From contig JAEUSG010000244.1 in assembly GCA_016788315.1 (NCBI GenBank), forward strand, positions 1 through 42,148: a stretch of 42,148 nt of DNA. Direction: 5' to 3'. Below are positions 33,554-41,367 of the stretch, piece after piece. The notes beneath the pieces were generated by a model. The model saw only the letters and a program-made list of their open reading frames with translations. It had not been told where the DNA came from and searched no databases. A program made the translations under genes and the position numbers. Position 1 is the stretch's first letter; each line of letters opens with the position of its first letter. The DNA is from Fibrobacterota bacterium. Lineage in GTDB: Bacteria > Fibrobacterota > OXYB2-FULL-49-7 > JAEUSG01.

Positions 33554-34738
33554 ATGCTAAATCGCTTTAAAAACTTAAGCCCCCAATTAAGATATTTCCT
33601 AATCGGCATAAGCCTTCTTGCTATGACAAGCGGGATATTTGAAACCTCCTTCAATAACTTTCTTGCCGATAAATTTAAGATGGACGCCGACACACGCGGC
33701 TTCCTGGAGTTTCCACGAGAACTTCCTGGTTTTTTAACAGCCCTTTTCGCAGGTTTGCTCTTTTTTGCACCTGAGGCTTGGGTTGGTGCGCTATCTGCCC
33801 TGGCAATTGGCGGCGGAATGTTCGGCCTTGCTTTTCTAGGAGAGGAGTGGTATCCCATGCTCTTCTCTATGACTATGTGGAGCATCGGCGCTCATCTGAT
33901 AATGCCTATCCGTTCATCTCTAGGAATGAGTCTCGCAAAAGAGGGGCAGAAGGGTAAACGGCTCGGACAGATTCAGGGAGTTGGTATTGCTTCAAGTATA
34001 ATTGGCTGCCTTGTTGTATGGTTTTTCATGAAGTATGCAGAGAGTGATTATAGCCATATCTTTATAATCGGAGGCATTCTTGCCACAATTGCTGCAATTT
34101 TCTTCTTTCTTATAAAGATGCCGAACGCACATCTTGACAGACCAAAATTTGTCTGGAATAGAAAATATTGGCTTTACTATGCGCTGCAGCTTCTCTTCGG
34201 TGCCAGAAAACAGATCTTTATCACATTCGGACCCTGGGTTCTTGTAAGAGTTTTCAATCAACCTGTGTGGATTTTCGCTCAGCTATGGATTGCCGCATCT
34301 GTTTTAGGATTGATTTTTCAGCCGGCACTCGGCAGGGCAATAGACAGGTATGGAGAACGGACTGTTCTTATGCTGGATGGTCTGTTTACTTTTGCAGTCT
34401 GCATGGGTTATGCATTTTCCGATAGAATACCTACCCACGGTATAGCGCTCGCTTTGCTATACTCATGCTTTGTTGCCGATCAACTGTTATTCGGCACAGG
34501 AATGGCGAGAGACATCTATCTTTCCAAAATTGTCGTTAAGAAAGAAGACATAGCCCCTTCTCTATCGCTTGGAGTAAGCATAAATCATGTGGTTTCTATG
34601 TCAATTCCGACTGTTGGTGGTTATCTATGGATTAAACATGGTCATCCATCAGTTTTCTTCGCTGCATCCGGAATAGCACTTCTTATGACGCTTTTTGCTT
34701 CGCGTATAAAAATAACCGCTATTAAAACACATCAGTAA
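33554..34738 (+). CDS. MFS transporter
   Basis: 394 residues with about 12 hydrophobic segments, the usual major-facilitator length and layout. Segments include 'YFLIGISLLAMTSGIF', 'GALSALAIGGGMFGLAFLG' and 'IGGILATIAAIFFFLI'. There is a charged loop between the halves ('PNAHLDRPKFVWNRKY') and the loop motif 'GRAIDRYGERTVLMLDG', a version of the MFS motif-A family (D-x2-G-x-R). Substrate unknown. Its ATG follows the AbiEii stop by 8 nt, so it may be read from the same transcript, although its content shows no link to the toxin pair. Confidence 0.9.
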   Translation: MLNRFKNLSPQLRYFLIGISLLAMTSGIFETSFNNFLADKFKMDADTRGFLEFPRELPGFLTALFAGLLFFAPEAWVGALSALAIGGGMFGLAFLGEEWYPMLFSMTMWSIGAHLIMPIRSSLGMSLAKEGQKGKRLGQIQGVGIASSIIGCLVVWFFMKYAESDYSHIFIIGGILATIAAIFFFLIKMPNAHLDRPKFVWNRKYWLYYALQLLFGARKQIFITFGPWVLVRVFNQPVWIFAQLWIAASVLGLIFQPALGRAIDRYGERTVLMLDGLFTFAVCMGYAFSDRIPTHGIALALLYSCFVADQLLFGTGMARDIYLSKIVVKKEDIAPSLSLGVSINHVVSMSIPTVGGYLWIKHGHPSVFFAASGIALLMTLFASRIKITAIKTHQ

Positions 34739-34821
34739 TGATGTTAAAGCCAGATTTTATGAGAATATCAGCATTTTATTTGCACATAACATATTCATAT
34801 TAAATAAGATACAGAATTGCC

Positions 34822-34850
34822 TTGTAATTTAAAACTAATTATTTTATATT
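34822..34850 (+). promoter_or_regulatory. Sigma-70-type promoter giving a leaderless ATPase mRNA
   Basis: TTGTAA (34822-34827) and TATATT (34845-34850) are 17 nt apart. The expected start falls at or next to the A of the ATG at 34858. Confidence 0.45.
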
Positions 34851-34857
34851 GCTAGGG

Positions 34858-36081
34858 ATGAATAGAATCTATACTTCTTCCCTTGAAAACTATCTGCGCT
34901 ATTTCCCTTGTGTTGTTATTACAGGCTCAAGGCAGTGTGGCAAAACTACAGTGCTTAAAGGTCTTTCAGATGAATGGAAAAGATATGATTTGGAAAGGCA
35001 ATCAGATTATGAAATAATAGCGGGAAACCCTGATCTATTTCTTAAAAGTAATCCCGATAAGATCGCTATAGATGAAAGTCAACGCCTTCCTGCACTTTTT
35101 CCTGCACTTCGGGTTGCAATAGATGACGACAGGAATAAGAGAGGACGCTATATCATAACTGGATCCAGCTCCCCGGACTTGTTGCGTTCAGTTTCTGAAA
35201 GCCTTGCAGGACGTGCAGCAACTGTTGAAATGTCTCCTTTTTCTTTGGAAGAAACAGGTCAGGATTTTTCTGGCCAATTTTTCGAATGTCTAAAGCTTGG
35301 TAAGCATGGTCTTGATGGTCTGCGTGATCTTAAATCCCGTAGGGACATTTTCCATATAAACCGTTATTGGCTCGAAGGTGGTTATCCTGAGACATGGGTT
35401 AAAAATGATAAACAGTTTCACAAATTATGGATGGAAGAATTTGAAAAAACATACATAGAGCGGGATATCTCGCGTTTGTTTCCAGGCATGAATATTGACA
35501 AGTACAGATTATTTGTACGATTACTCTCAAATCTATCTGGTTCAATTATCAACTACTCCGATGTTTCAAGAGCTCTCGGTGTTTCTGCTCCTACTATACG
35601 TGACTACATTAGAATAGCAGAAGGCTCTTTTATGTGGCGTCATATTCCATCATATGAAAAAAATGCAGTGAAGAGAATTGTTAAACATCCAAAAGGGTAC
35701 ATTCGTGACACAGGTTTACTGCACCATTTTTTACGGATAAGAACAATGGATGATTTATTATCTCATCCTCGAATGGGACATTCCTGGGAAGGGCTTGTTA
35801 TTGAGGAAATTATCAGAGGTTTAACCTCAAGAGGAATTTCGTGTGAGTATTATTATTACAGAACCGGCGCTGGTGCGGAAATTGATCTTGTTCTTGAAGG
35901 AGATTTTGGAATATTGCCAATTGAAATTAAATATCATTCAGCGACATCGCGACACGATCTTCGTTCAATGATTGAATTCATAAGAGAGCGAGATCTGCCA
36001 ATAGGTATAGTAATAAACAATGCCGATCGTGTAGAGAAACTAAACGAAAAGATCATCTCAATACCATTTTCAGCACTCTAA
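34858..36081 (+). CDS. AAA_14/DUF4143 family ATPase
   Basis: 407 residues from the ATG at 34858; a TTG three codons earlier is less likely. Walker A is GSRQCGKT (23-30), a Walker B-like strand is 'KIAIDESQRLPALF', and a sensor segment is 'RYIITGSSSPDLLRSV'. The C-terminal half is DUF4143-like, with an HTH-like middle ('YSDVSRALGVSAPTIRDYIR') and the end motif 'GAGAEIDLVLEGDFGILPIEIKY' (in part: EIDLVLE, IEIKY), which resembles a nuclease-like fold. The family is widespread and patchily distributed; its biochemical role is not settled. No membrane segment. The gene follows an AbiE-type pair and a transporter. Confidence 0.85.
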   Translation: MNRIYTSSLENYLRYFPCVVITGSRQCGKTTVLKGLSDEWKRYDLERQSDYEIIAGNPDLFLKSNPDKIAIDESQRLPALFPALRVAIDDDRNKRGRYIITGSSSPDLLRSVSESLAGRAATVEMSPFSLEETGQDFSGQFFECLKLGKHGLDGLRDLKSRRDIFHINRYWLEGGYPETWVKNDKQFHKLWMEEFEKTYIERDISRLFPGMNIDKYRLFVRLLSNLSGSIINYSDVSRALGVSAPTIRDYIRIAEGSFMWRHIPSYEKNAVKRIVKHPKGYIRDTGLLHHFLRIRTMDDLLSHPRMGHSWEGLVIEEIIRGLTSRGISCEYYYYRTGAGAEIDLVLEGDFGILPIEIKYHSATSRHDLRSMIEFIRERDLPIGIVINNADRVEKLNEKIISIPFSAL

Positions 36082-36217
36082 AAAATATTGGCCTTTGTAG
36101 TCACTATCTCAGTTTCTCAATTGATGTTTTGAAATATCCCTGAATCAAAACTCAATGTATTCATAAGAAGAGACTCGCATTTTCTCATAAAGAATAGCCA
36201 TATTTAAGATACATATT

Positions 36218-37423
36218 ATGAAACTAACTTTTTCGCACCTCTTTCTTTTTATCCAATTGTCTGCCATTTTTGTTCATTCCCAAACAGATCATGGAGTTCC
36301 TGTTGACTCTTTTCCGTCATGGAGAGAGCAGGCATTAATAGTATTCACAAACGCAGTTCGGACTGACCCGCAGGGTTTTCGCGATAAATACATCGGCAAC
36401 TACCAAATATTATTACCAAAAAACTTTCAGGCTCAGCGCCCTCTATTTTGGAATGTTGCGCTTAACCGCGCCGCCCGTTTTCATTCCATTGACATGGCTA
36501 CCAATTGTGGAATGCAGCACAATTCATGCGATGGAACAGCCTTCAGCGTGAGGGTCAAAAAATATTACACAGCTTCAGGTTGGCTGGGTGAAAACATTGC
36601 CACCGGCTACACTTCTCCGCAAGCTGTTGTTATTGGCTGGCTGAGAGATGACACCGGAACCACTGTAAGAAATCCTTCTGCTGACAGTTCGGCATATGAT
36701 GGTCACAGGCGTAACATAATGAACTCTGTTTACCGTGAAATGGGTGCAGGCTATGCAAAAGGTGCTGTAAAGTGGTATGAATTCTGGACACAGGATTTCG
36801 GCGGCGGGAAAAATATTTTTTCTTCTCGTCCAGTCGTTATTGGATCGCATCTCTTTCTTGAGACAGATAAAATTACATTTATGGTAAGCTACTACGACTC
36901 AACTGGTCGCACTCCCCAATCTGCGCAGCTAAATTTAGGTGACTCTGTTTATCCGCTTACACTACATCTAGGATCTTCCAGCCGGGGAAGTTATGCAGCG
37001 GCTCTTCCAAAAAAAACAACATGCAGACAATACCATTTTTCTTTTAAGGATGGTTCTGGAAACAGCTGGCGCTACCCTGAAAAGGGCCGCTTTTCCACCT
37101 ATGGAGAAGGAAGCTGTACACAATACTATTTACCCGATGTTAATACTGCTGAAGAAGCAGCTTATCCTAATCTTTCGGCAAAAAAGAATAACCTCAGAGT
37201 CATGAACTCTTCATCGATTTCGATTAATCTACCAGCATCAAGCATCTCTTCAATTTATGTAACAGACCTTTTAGGAAGAAAGATTCCTCTTGTTTTACAA
37301 AAAGGTAATTCAGGGAATACTTCTGTGATAAGCAAATCCCCGTTACGTTCCGGGGTATATATTGCTCATATAGAAACCCATTCCGGATTACCAATTAATC
37401 TTAAATTTTTAATACTGCGCTAA
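36218..37423 (+). CDS. Secreted CAP/SCP-domain protein with degenerate sorting tail
   Basis: 401 residues with a signal peptide (about 1-21). Residues about 30-205 form a CAP (SCP/PR-1) domain with the conserved His, Glu and His: 'RAARFHSIDMA', 'LGENIATGY' and 'YDGHRRNIMN', followed by 'WTQDFGGG'. A beta-rich region follows (about 210-310). The last 75 residues are an Ig-like fold ending 'SGVYIAHIE' and a terminal Arg. This resembles the other sorting domains but lacks the PNPFNP start. There is no Shine-Dalgarno sequence; TAAGAT at 36205-36210 would put the transcript start at the ATG. CAP proteins have varied extracellular roles, so no specific function is claimed. Confidence 0.8.
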   Translation: MKLTFSHLFLFIQLSAIFVHSQTDHGVPVDSFPSWREQALIVFTNAVRTDPQGFRDKYIGNYQILLPKNFQAQRPLFWNVALNRAARFHSIDMATNCGMQHNSCDGTAFSVRVKKYYTASGWLGENIATGYTSPQAVVIGWLRDDTGTTVRNPSADSSAYDGHRRNIMNSVYREMGAGYAKGAVKWYEFWTQDFGGGKNIFSSRPVVIGSHLFLETDKITFMVSYYDSTGRTPQSAQLNLGDSVYPLTLHLGSSSRGSYAAALPKKTTCRQYHFSFKDGSGNSWRYPEKGRFSTYGEGSCTQYYLPDVNTAEEAAYPNLSAKKNNLRVMNSSSISINLPASSISSIYVTDLLGRKIPLVLQKGNSGNTSVISKSPLRSGVYIAHIETHSGLPINLKFLILR

Positions 37424-37466
37424 GAACTTTGATCGTATAAAATCTCTCTATCTCTCAGACCGGCCG

Positions 37467-37577
37467 TCTCGATACACCGTCCTAACGGACGGCACTCGAC
37501 GTCCGGGAGACAGGTGTTCTTCTTTTCTTCTGTCTCCCGCACATCGAGTGATTTACCGAAGGTAAATCGTATCGAGA
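37467..37577. repeat. Inverted REP pair (REPIN/BIME-like)
   Basis: Two REP units lie head to head between convergent genes. Unit 1 (plus strand): TCTCGATAC (37467-37475), hairpin CCGTCC-TAAC-GGACGG (37477-37492), CACTCGAC-GTCC, GGGAGACAG (37505-37513). Unit 2 (minus strand): TCTCGATAC (37577-37569), hairpin ATTTACC/GGTAAAT (37551-37567), CACTCGAT-GTGC, GGGAGACAG (37538-37530). The flanking words are conserved while the hairpin stems differ in sequence but keep pairing, as expected of REP elements mobilised by RAYT (TnpA-REP) transposases. As RNA the 111 nt would fold into a multi-branched structure and could end transcription from both sides. No RAYT gene is in the window. Confidence 0.65.
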
Positions 37578-37591
37578 TGTGCGCTAAATAC

Positions 37592-39073
37592 TTATCTGAC
37601 CAGAACCAGCTTCTTCGATTTATTGAACTTCGCCGACATTATTCTAAGTGCATATATTCCGCTTGGAAGTTTAGCCGCGTCCCAATTAATGCGTCCGCTG
37701 TTTTTCATGAACTCATCTGACAAATCCATAACAACTCTGCCTCTTGCATCGTAAATTTTCGCAATGAAGTTTTTGTCCTTTGTTATCCCTTTAGAGATAT
37801 TGATATGTGTAACTGGATTAAAAGGATTTGGATAAATATCAATATCTGATGCAAACGACTCAGCAGGTAACAATTCACCACTCACAGGTGTTCCCTTTGG
37901 AATTATTACCGGATTGACATCATTAGCAACGAGATTCATCGGCGTGCCGTTATCTGAAATGAGTACCATGTAACAGAACTTTCCAAAACCGCTGGTATTT
38001 GGATTACTGTGAACTATCTCGCAGCCGTTACCGCCAGTGATTTTGATTTTCCTGTCAACATAATTTAGCTGGAAATAAAGGCTGTTGTACTGCTCACTTG
38101 CAGGAGCTGCATTGTAATTGATTGTGTCACCTTTATAAGTTATCACTGTCGGATATATGCTAGACACACCGGTGCAGGTACGGATGATATAGTCGCCGTC
38201 AGGAGCATCTATCTTAAAGGTCATTGAAGTCACATTCCAGCGAGGACGGATATAGGTTCTAACCAGAGCATTGCCCTCATAAAATGTTCCCGGTGTAGGC
38301 ACAACCGTACCTGTAAATCCATAGCCCAGGCTAGGGCTATACATTGTTAAACTGTCTATTTCCCATCCTTCAATTTTAGTTACCGTTTCGCCTGTTCCCT
38401 GAAAGTTTATTCTCTTGATAAACGATGGTTTTTTATAAATATTCAGCGTAAGTGTATCTTTAAAAGCGCCTAAAGAACCCACGAGCTTAACTGCCGCGCC
38501 GCCTGTCAACCCTTTTGCAGAGCCCTTTGTAATCTGCAGTTTCTGCGCATCATAAGTCCACGTTGCCAAAGTGTCAACAATTGCTCTGAAAGTTTTACCA
38601 CCCTTTTCGAATGTCGCTGAGAGAGCGGGAGCGAAAGCATCTCCAACCAGGTACTCACCGAAACGGTTTACAAATTTCACCCCCTTCAGCGTTGCCTGAG
38701 AAGAAACTACTGTTAATGTAATAGTATCAGATAAGCCCTGCTTCATGGCAACAATTTTTGCAGTTCCAGTGTTTACTGCTGTTACCATACCGGCCTCGTT
38801 TACAGAACAGACAAATGTATCAAGCGAAACAAAATGGACACAATTGTTTGTATCGGTAAAACCTCCTTCATATTTGACAGCAGCTTTTAAAACGCTAACA
38901 TCAAACTGCTCTACACTGGATACGCCGGCTGTAAGTTCCACTGAAGAAACTTTTCCGGTATCACCTACATTTGGAGACTCTATCGGGAAATTATCGAATG
39001 TTAATGCTCCGTAACCTTTATCATTACGTAAAATAGGTTCAAAATACATTCCCCCCTTCATGATACCATCCAT
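37592..39073 (-). CDS. C-terminal part of a frameshifted esterase: Ig-like, galactose-binding-like and sorting domains
   Basis: 493 codons as an open frame, but the real protein content starts near 39055. 'MYFEPILRNDKGYGALTFD' continues the esterase of the upstream frame, whose end is 'LPDGWYHEGG'. The two frames meet at a run of six C (six G on the coding strand, 39051-39056); removing one base restores a single 908-residue protein. This part holds Big_2-like Ig domains, the beta-sandwich 'IKRINFQ' with 'APDGDYIIRTCTG', and a sorting domain (PNPFNPVTHI, ending LVLVR). Without the upstream part it lacks a signal peptide and would not be exported. The nominal ATG at 39073 is probably not used. 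Confidence 0.75.
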   Translation of the reverse strand: MDGIMKGGMYFEPILRNDKGYGALTFDNFPIESPNVGDTGKVSSVELTAGVSSVEQFDVSVLKAAVKYEGGFTDTNNCVHFVSLDTFVCSVNEAGMVTAVNTGTAKIVAMKQGLSDTITLTVVSSQATLKGVKFVNRFGEYLVGDAFAPALSATFEKGGKTFRAIVDTLATWTYDAQKLQITKGSAKGLTGGAAVKLVGSLGAFKDTLTLNIYKKPSFIKRINFQGTGETVTKIEGWEIDSLTMYSPSLGYGFTGTVVPTPGTFYEGNALVRTYIRPRWNVTSMTFKIDAPDGDYIIRTCTGVSSIYPTVITYKGDTINYNAAPASEQYNSLYFQLNYVDRKIKITGGNGCEIVHSNPNTSGFGKFCYMVLISDNGTPMNLVANDVNPVIIPKGTPVSGELLPAESFASDIDIYPNPFNPVTHINISKGITKDKNFIAKIYDARGRVVMDLSDEFMKNSGRINWDAAKLPSGIYALRIMSAKFNKSKKLVLVR

Positions 39074-40319
39074 CGGGGAGATACCTTATTGCTTTGCCGT
39101 TTTGTGTGCCGGATAATGTGAGCACTATTGATTTTTCGGCTAAATTATGTTTGCCGGCGGTAACCATTCCATATGCTGTATCAAGATAGAAATAATCCTT
39201 CATCTTATGACCGGCAGTATCGGCGTCCTGCCAGTAGACAGGCTGGTCAAAGAGTAAAGTTATCTCATCGCGCGCCGCTGTTGAATAATAGGCTCTTTTG
39301 ATATTAGGCGAAGAGACCCCGGGAACTTTCTGCTGTTCATAAAAGTCGCTACTCACTAATGGATATATCCTGTCTCCAAGTTTACGGTATCCCTTTGTTC
39401 CATAGTGGCCGCCATATTCGGAGGCAGTGCCGACAGTTGCGATAACTTCCAGTTTGTCATATGTATTCGCAAGTGTACGCTGATACTCACGGAATTCACA
39501 GGAGGTGTTTTCATATCCCGGTAAATCTTTGAACCACATGTTTATCTGACATATGTAAATTTTTTCAATTCCCGGATAATCTTTTATCCACGCTTTATAA
39601 AGGATATCGAAATAACCCGGATAGGCCTTTGTCTCCGTAAGTGTTCTCGTATCGTTTTCCCCCTGATACCAGAAGAGCATTTTGACATTGTGCTGAACGC
39701 CACCAAGTATAACCCTTTTTAAAAGGCTGTCATAATGGTTTGAACCGGGAACATGACTCACAATACCTGTTGAACTTGCACCACCGCTCATTATAGCGAC
39801 CGGTACATTATGTTCACGGATAATCCTCTCGCCGACACGATGAGGCCATACACCTTCGCTTCCGTATGTCCACGCACGAAGCGGCAGTTCATATGTGCGG
39901 ATAAATTCATTAGGAACACCAAGTTGACCATCTGATACTGAATTTGACTGACCATTAATTAAGATCACATCGCCGCAAACAATGCTGTCTGCCTTTGCCA
40001 CTTCTGTTCCATCGAGAAGAATTTTTATCGAATATTCATATAGTCCGCAGCGGATATCCTGCGCTAATCTGAACGCGGCACCCGATGAACCGTAAGTTAA
40101 AGCTGCCTCGGCGGTATCAAGTGCAGTTCCATTGCAAGAAAGTAAGAGAGATACTTTAGCATGTCCCGTTTCTGAAACGGACCCCTTTACAACAATCTTT
40201 GCCATGTTTGCTGTATCTCTGGCATAAAAATGAAGAGTTTCAGGAATTGTATCAAATGAGATTATCTGAGAAAAAAGAGTTCCGAAAACACTTAAGATGA
40301 ACAGGGTACTCTTAATCAT
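39039..40319 (-). CDS. N-terminal part of the frameshifted secreted SGNH (sialate O-acetylesterase-like) esterase
   Basis: 426 residues as read. Signal peptide (MIKSTLFILSVFGTLFSQ), an N-terminal Ig-like part, then the SGNH blocks: the Ser motif 'ILINGQSNSVSDG', 'SGGASSTGI', 'MLFWYQGENDT' and the His block 'GGHYGTKGYRKLGDRIYPL'. It stops at a TGA reached only because of the six-G run at 39056-39051; a 1-nt deletion joins it to the next frame (total 908 codons). All catalytic blocks lie in this part, but the sorting domain does not, so as read the enzyme would not be anchored or exported by T9SS. AGGAGA precedes the ATG. It is divergent from an AraC-family gene. No sigma-54-type element was found upstream. 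Confidence 0.8.
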   Translation of the reverse strand: MIKSTLFILSVFGTLFSQIISFDTIPETLHFYARDTANMAKIVVKGSVSETGHAKVSLLLSCNGTALDTAEAALTYGSSGAAFRLAQDIRCGLYEYSIKILLDGTEVAKADSIVCGDVILINGQSNSVSDGQLGVPNEFIRTYELPLRAWTYGSEGVWPHRVGERIIREHNVPVAIMSGGASSTGIVSHVPGSNHYDSLLKRVILGGVQHNVKMLFWYQGENDTRTLTETKAYPGYFDILYKAWIKDYPGIEKIYICQINMWFKDLPGYENTSCEFREYQRTLANTYDKLEVIATVGTASEYGGHYGTKGYRKLGDRIYPLVSSDFYEQQKVPGVSSPNIKRAYYSTAARDEITLLFDQPVYWQDADTAGHKMKDYFYLDTAYGMVTAGKHNLAEKSIVLTLSGTQNGKAIRYLPDGWYHEGGNVF

Positions 40320-40350
40320 ATATATCTCCTGCGTTTAAAGATGATGTTTT

Positions 40351-40462
40351 GCTTTATAGATATATATCAGTATACCTAAAATTTGAATGCATTATATTAT
40401 GTTTATCATGGATAATATTACTGCAATGTAATATATTGTCATATAAAGCTTTATAAACATAT
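40351..40462. promoter_or_regulatory. Candidate AraC-type direct repeats and dyad in the divergent region
   Basis: GCTTTATAGATATAT (40351-40365) recurs as GCTTTATAAACATAT (40448-40462), 13 of 15 identical and in the same orientation, as AraC-family sites often are. Between them is a dyad, ATATTAC-N6-GTAATAT (40415-40421 and 40428-40434). The region separates the split esterase from its AraC-family neighbour. Function inferred from position. Confidence 0.35.
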
Positions 40463-40474
40463 TTGGAATTTATT

Positions 40475-41335
40475 ATGACATTAGAGCCTAAACTTTCAGG
40501 ATTTCAATACAATAATAAGAAGCATACCGACCTGCAACTTCAGGAATGCTGGATGGAGGCGTGGTCTGTACACAAGGTACGAATCCCTAAAGTGTTCACG
40601 CTTGATAAGGATTTGACCAATTTTCTTGTGATGATGATGAAAACGCCGGGTAAACTAGGAACTCTAAATGAAATCAATGATGTTCCGGCATATTCACTCA
40701 TAATTTGGGAGCCTGCTGTCGAGAGAGTTTTTGGAAATGACAACGGACCATTTATCCATTCCTGGTTTTACTGTCTCGGGTCATCGATTGAGAAGCTGTT
40801 TAAAAGCAGCCCTGTTCCAAAGAATAAACCGATGCAGATTTCCAATCATGAACTTTTTGATAAATATATACTTCGTTTACATGACGAGGTAACTGCACAC
40901 GAAGTTCCAAGCGATCGGATAATCCTGAATCTTCTCGATAGTCTGCTGGTTGAAGTTGATAGAGAAATTAGTGTCTCAAATAAGCTTCAGCATATTCCTT
41001 CAAACATTCTTGAACTGAAAAGCTATCTCGAAGCGAATTTCAATAAACCAATCACTCTCGATGACCTATCAAAGAAAGCCAATCTTTCTAAAAATCACTT
41101 TTGCGCCATATATAAAAAGTATCTGAAAATCAGTCCCATAGAATATTTGATTGACTTACGGATAGAATATGCTAAAGAGCTGCTTAAGAATATTGATCTG
41201 ACAATGGCGCAGATCTCACAGACGGTTGGGTATGAGGATGAATTCTACTTTTCACGCATTTTCAAGAAACGGCAAGGCATTTCTCCAGCCAAATACAGAA
41301 ATTTATCGCCGAATCTAAACATCCCTGTTACTTAA
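40475..41335 (+). CDS. AraC-family transcriptional regulator
   Basis: 286 residues from the ATG at 40475, preceded by GGAA; a TTG four codons earlier is less likely. An N-terminal cupin-like ligand domain (about 1-165, ending in a helical linker) precedes the double HTH: 'ITLDDLSKKANLSKNHFCAI' and 'LTMAQISQTVGYEDEFYFSR', then 'IFKKRQGISPAKYR', the standard AraC/XylS signature. It is divergent from the split esterase, so local regulation of that gene in response to a sugar is the simplest reading. It is convergent with the truncated gene at the right edge. Confidence 0.9.
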   Translation: MTLEPKLSGFQYNNKKHTDLQLQECWMEAWSVHKVRIPKVFTLDKDLTNFLVMMMKTPGKLGTLNEINDVPAYSLIIWEPAVERVFGNDNGPFIHSWFYCLGSSIEKLFKSSPVPKNKPMQISNHELFDKYILRLHDEVTAHEVPSDRIILNLLDSLLVEVDREISVSNKLQHIPSNILELKSYLEANFNKPITLDDLSKKANLSKNHFCAIYKKYLKISPIEYLIDLRIEYAKELLKNIDLTMAQISQTVGYEDEFYFSRIFKKRQGISPAKYRNLSPNLNIPVT

Positions 41336-41367
41336 TCGTCATTAAAATTAACATTATCAGATACTTC

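Noticed and set aside
37467-37577. tRNA-like cloverleaf
   Set aside because: The fold is multi-branched but has no acceptor/CCA end, anticodon loop or T-loop. The two halves are inverted copies of one unit, so REP pair is the better reading.
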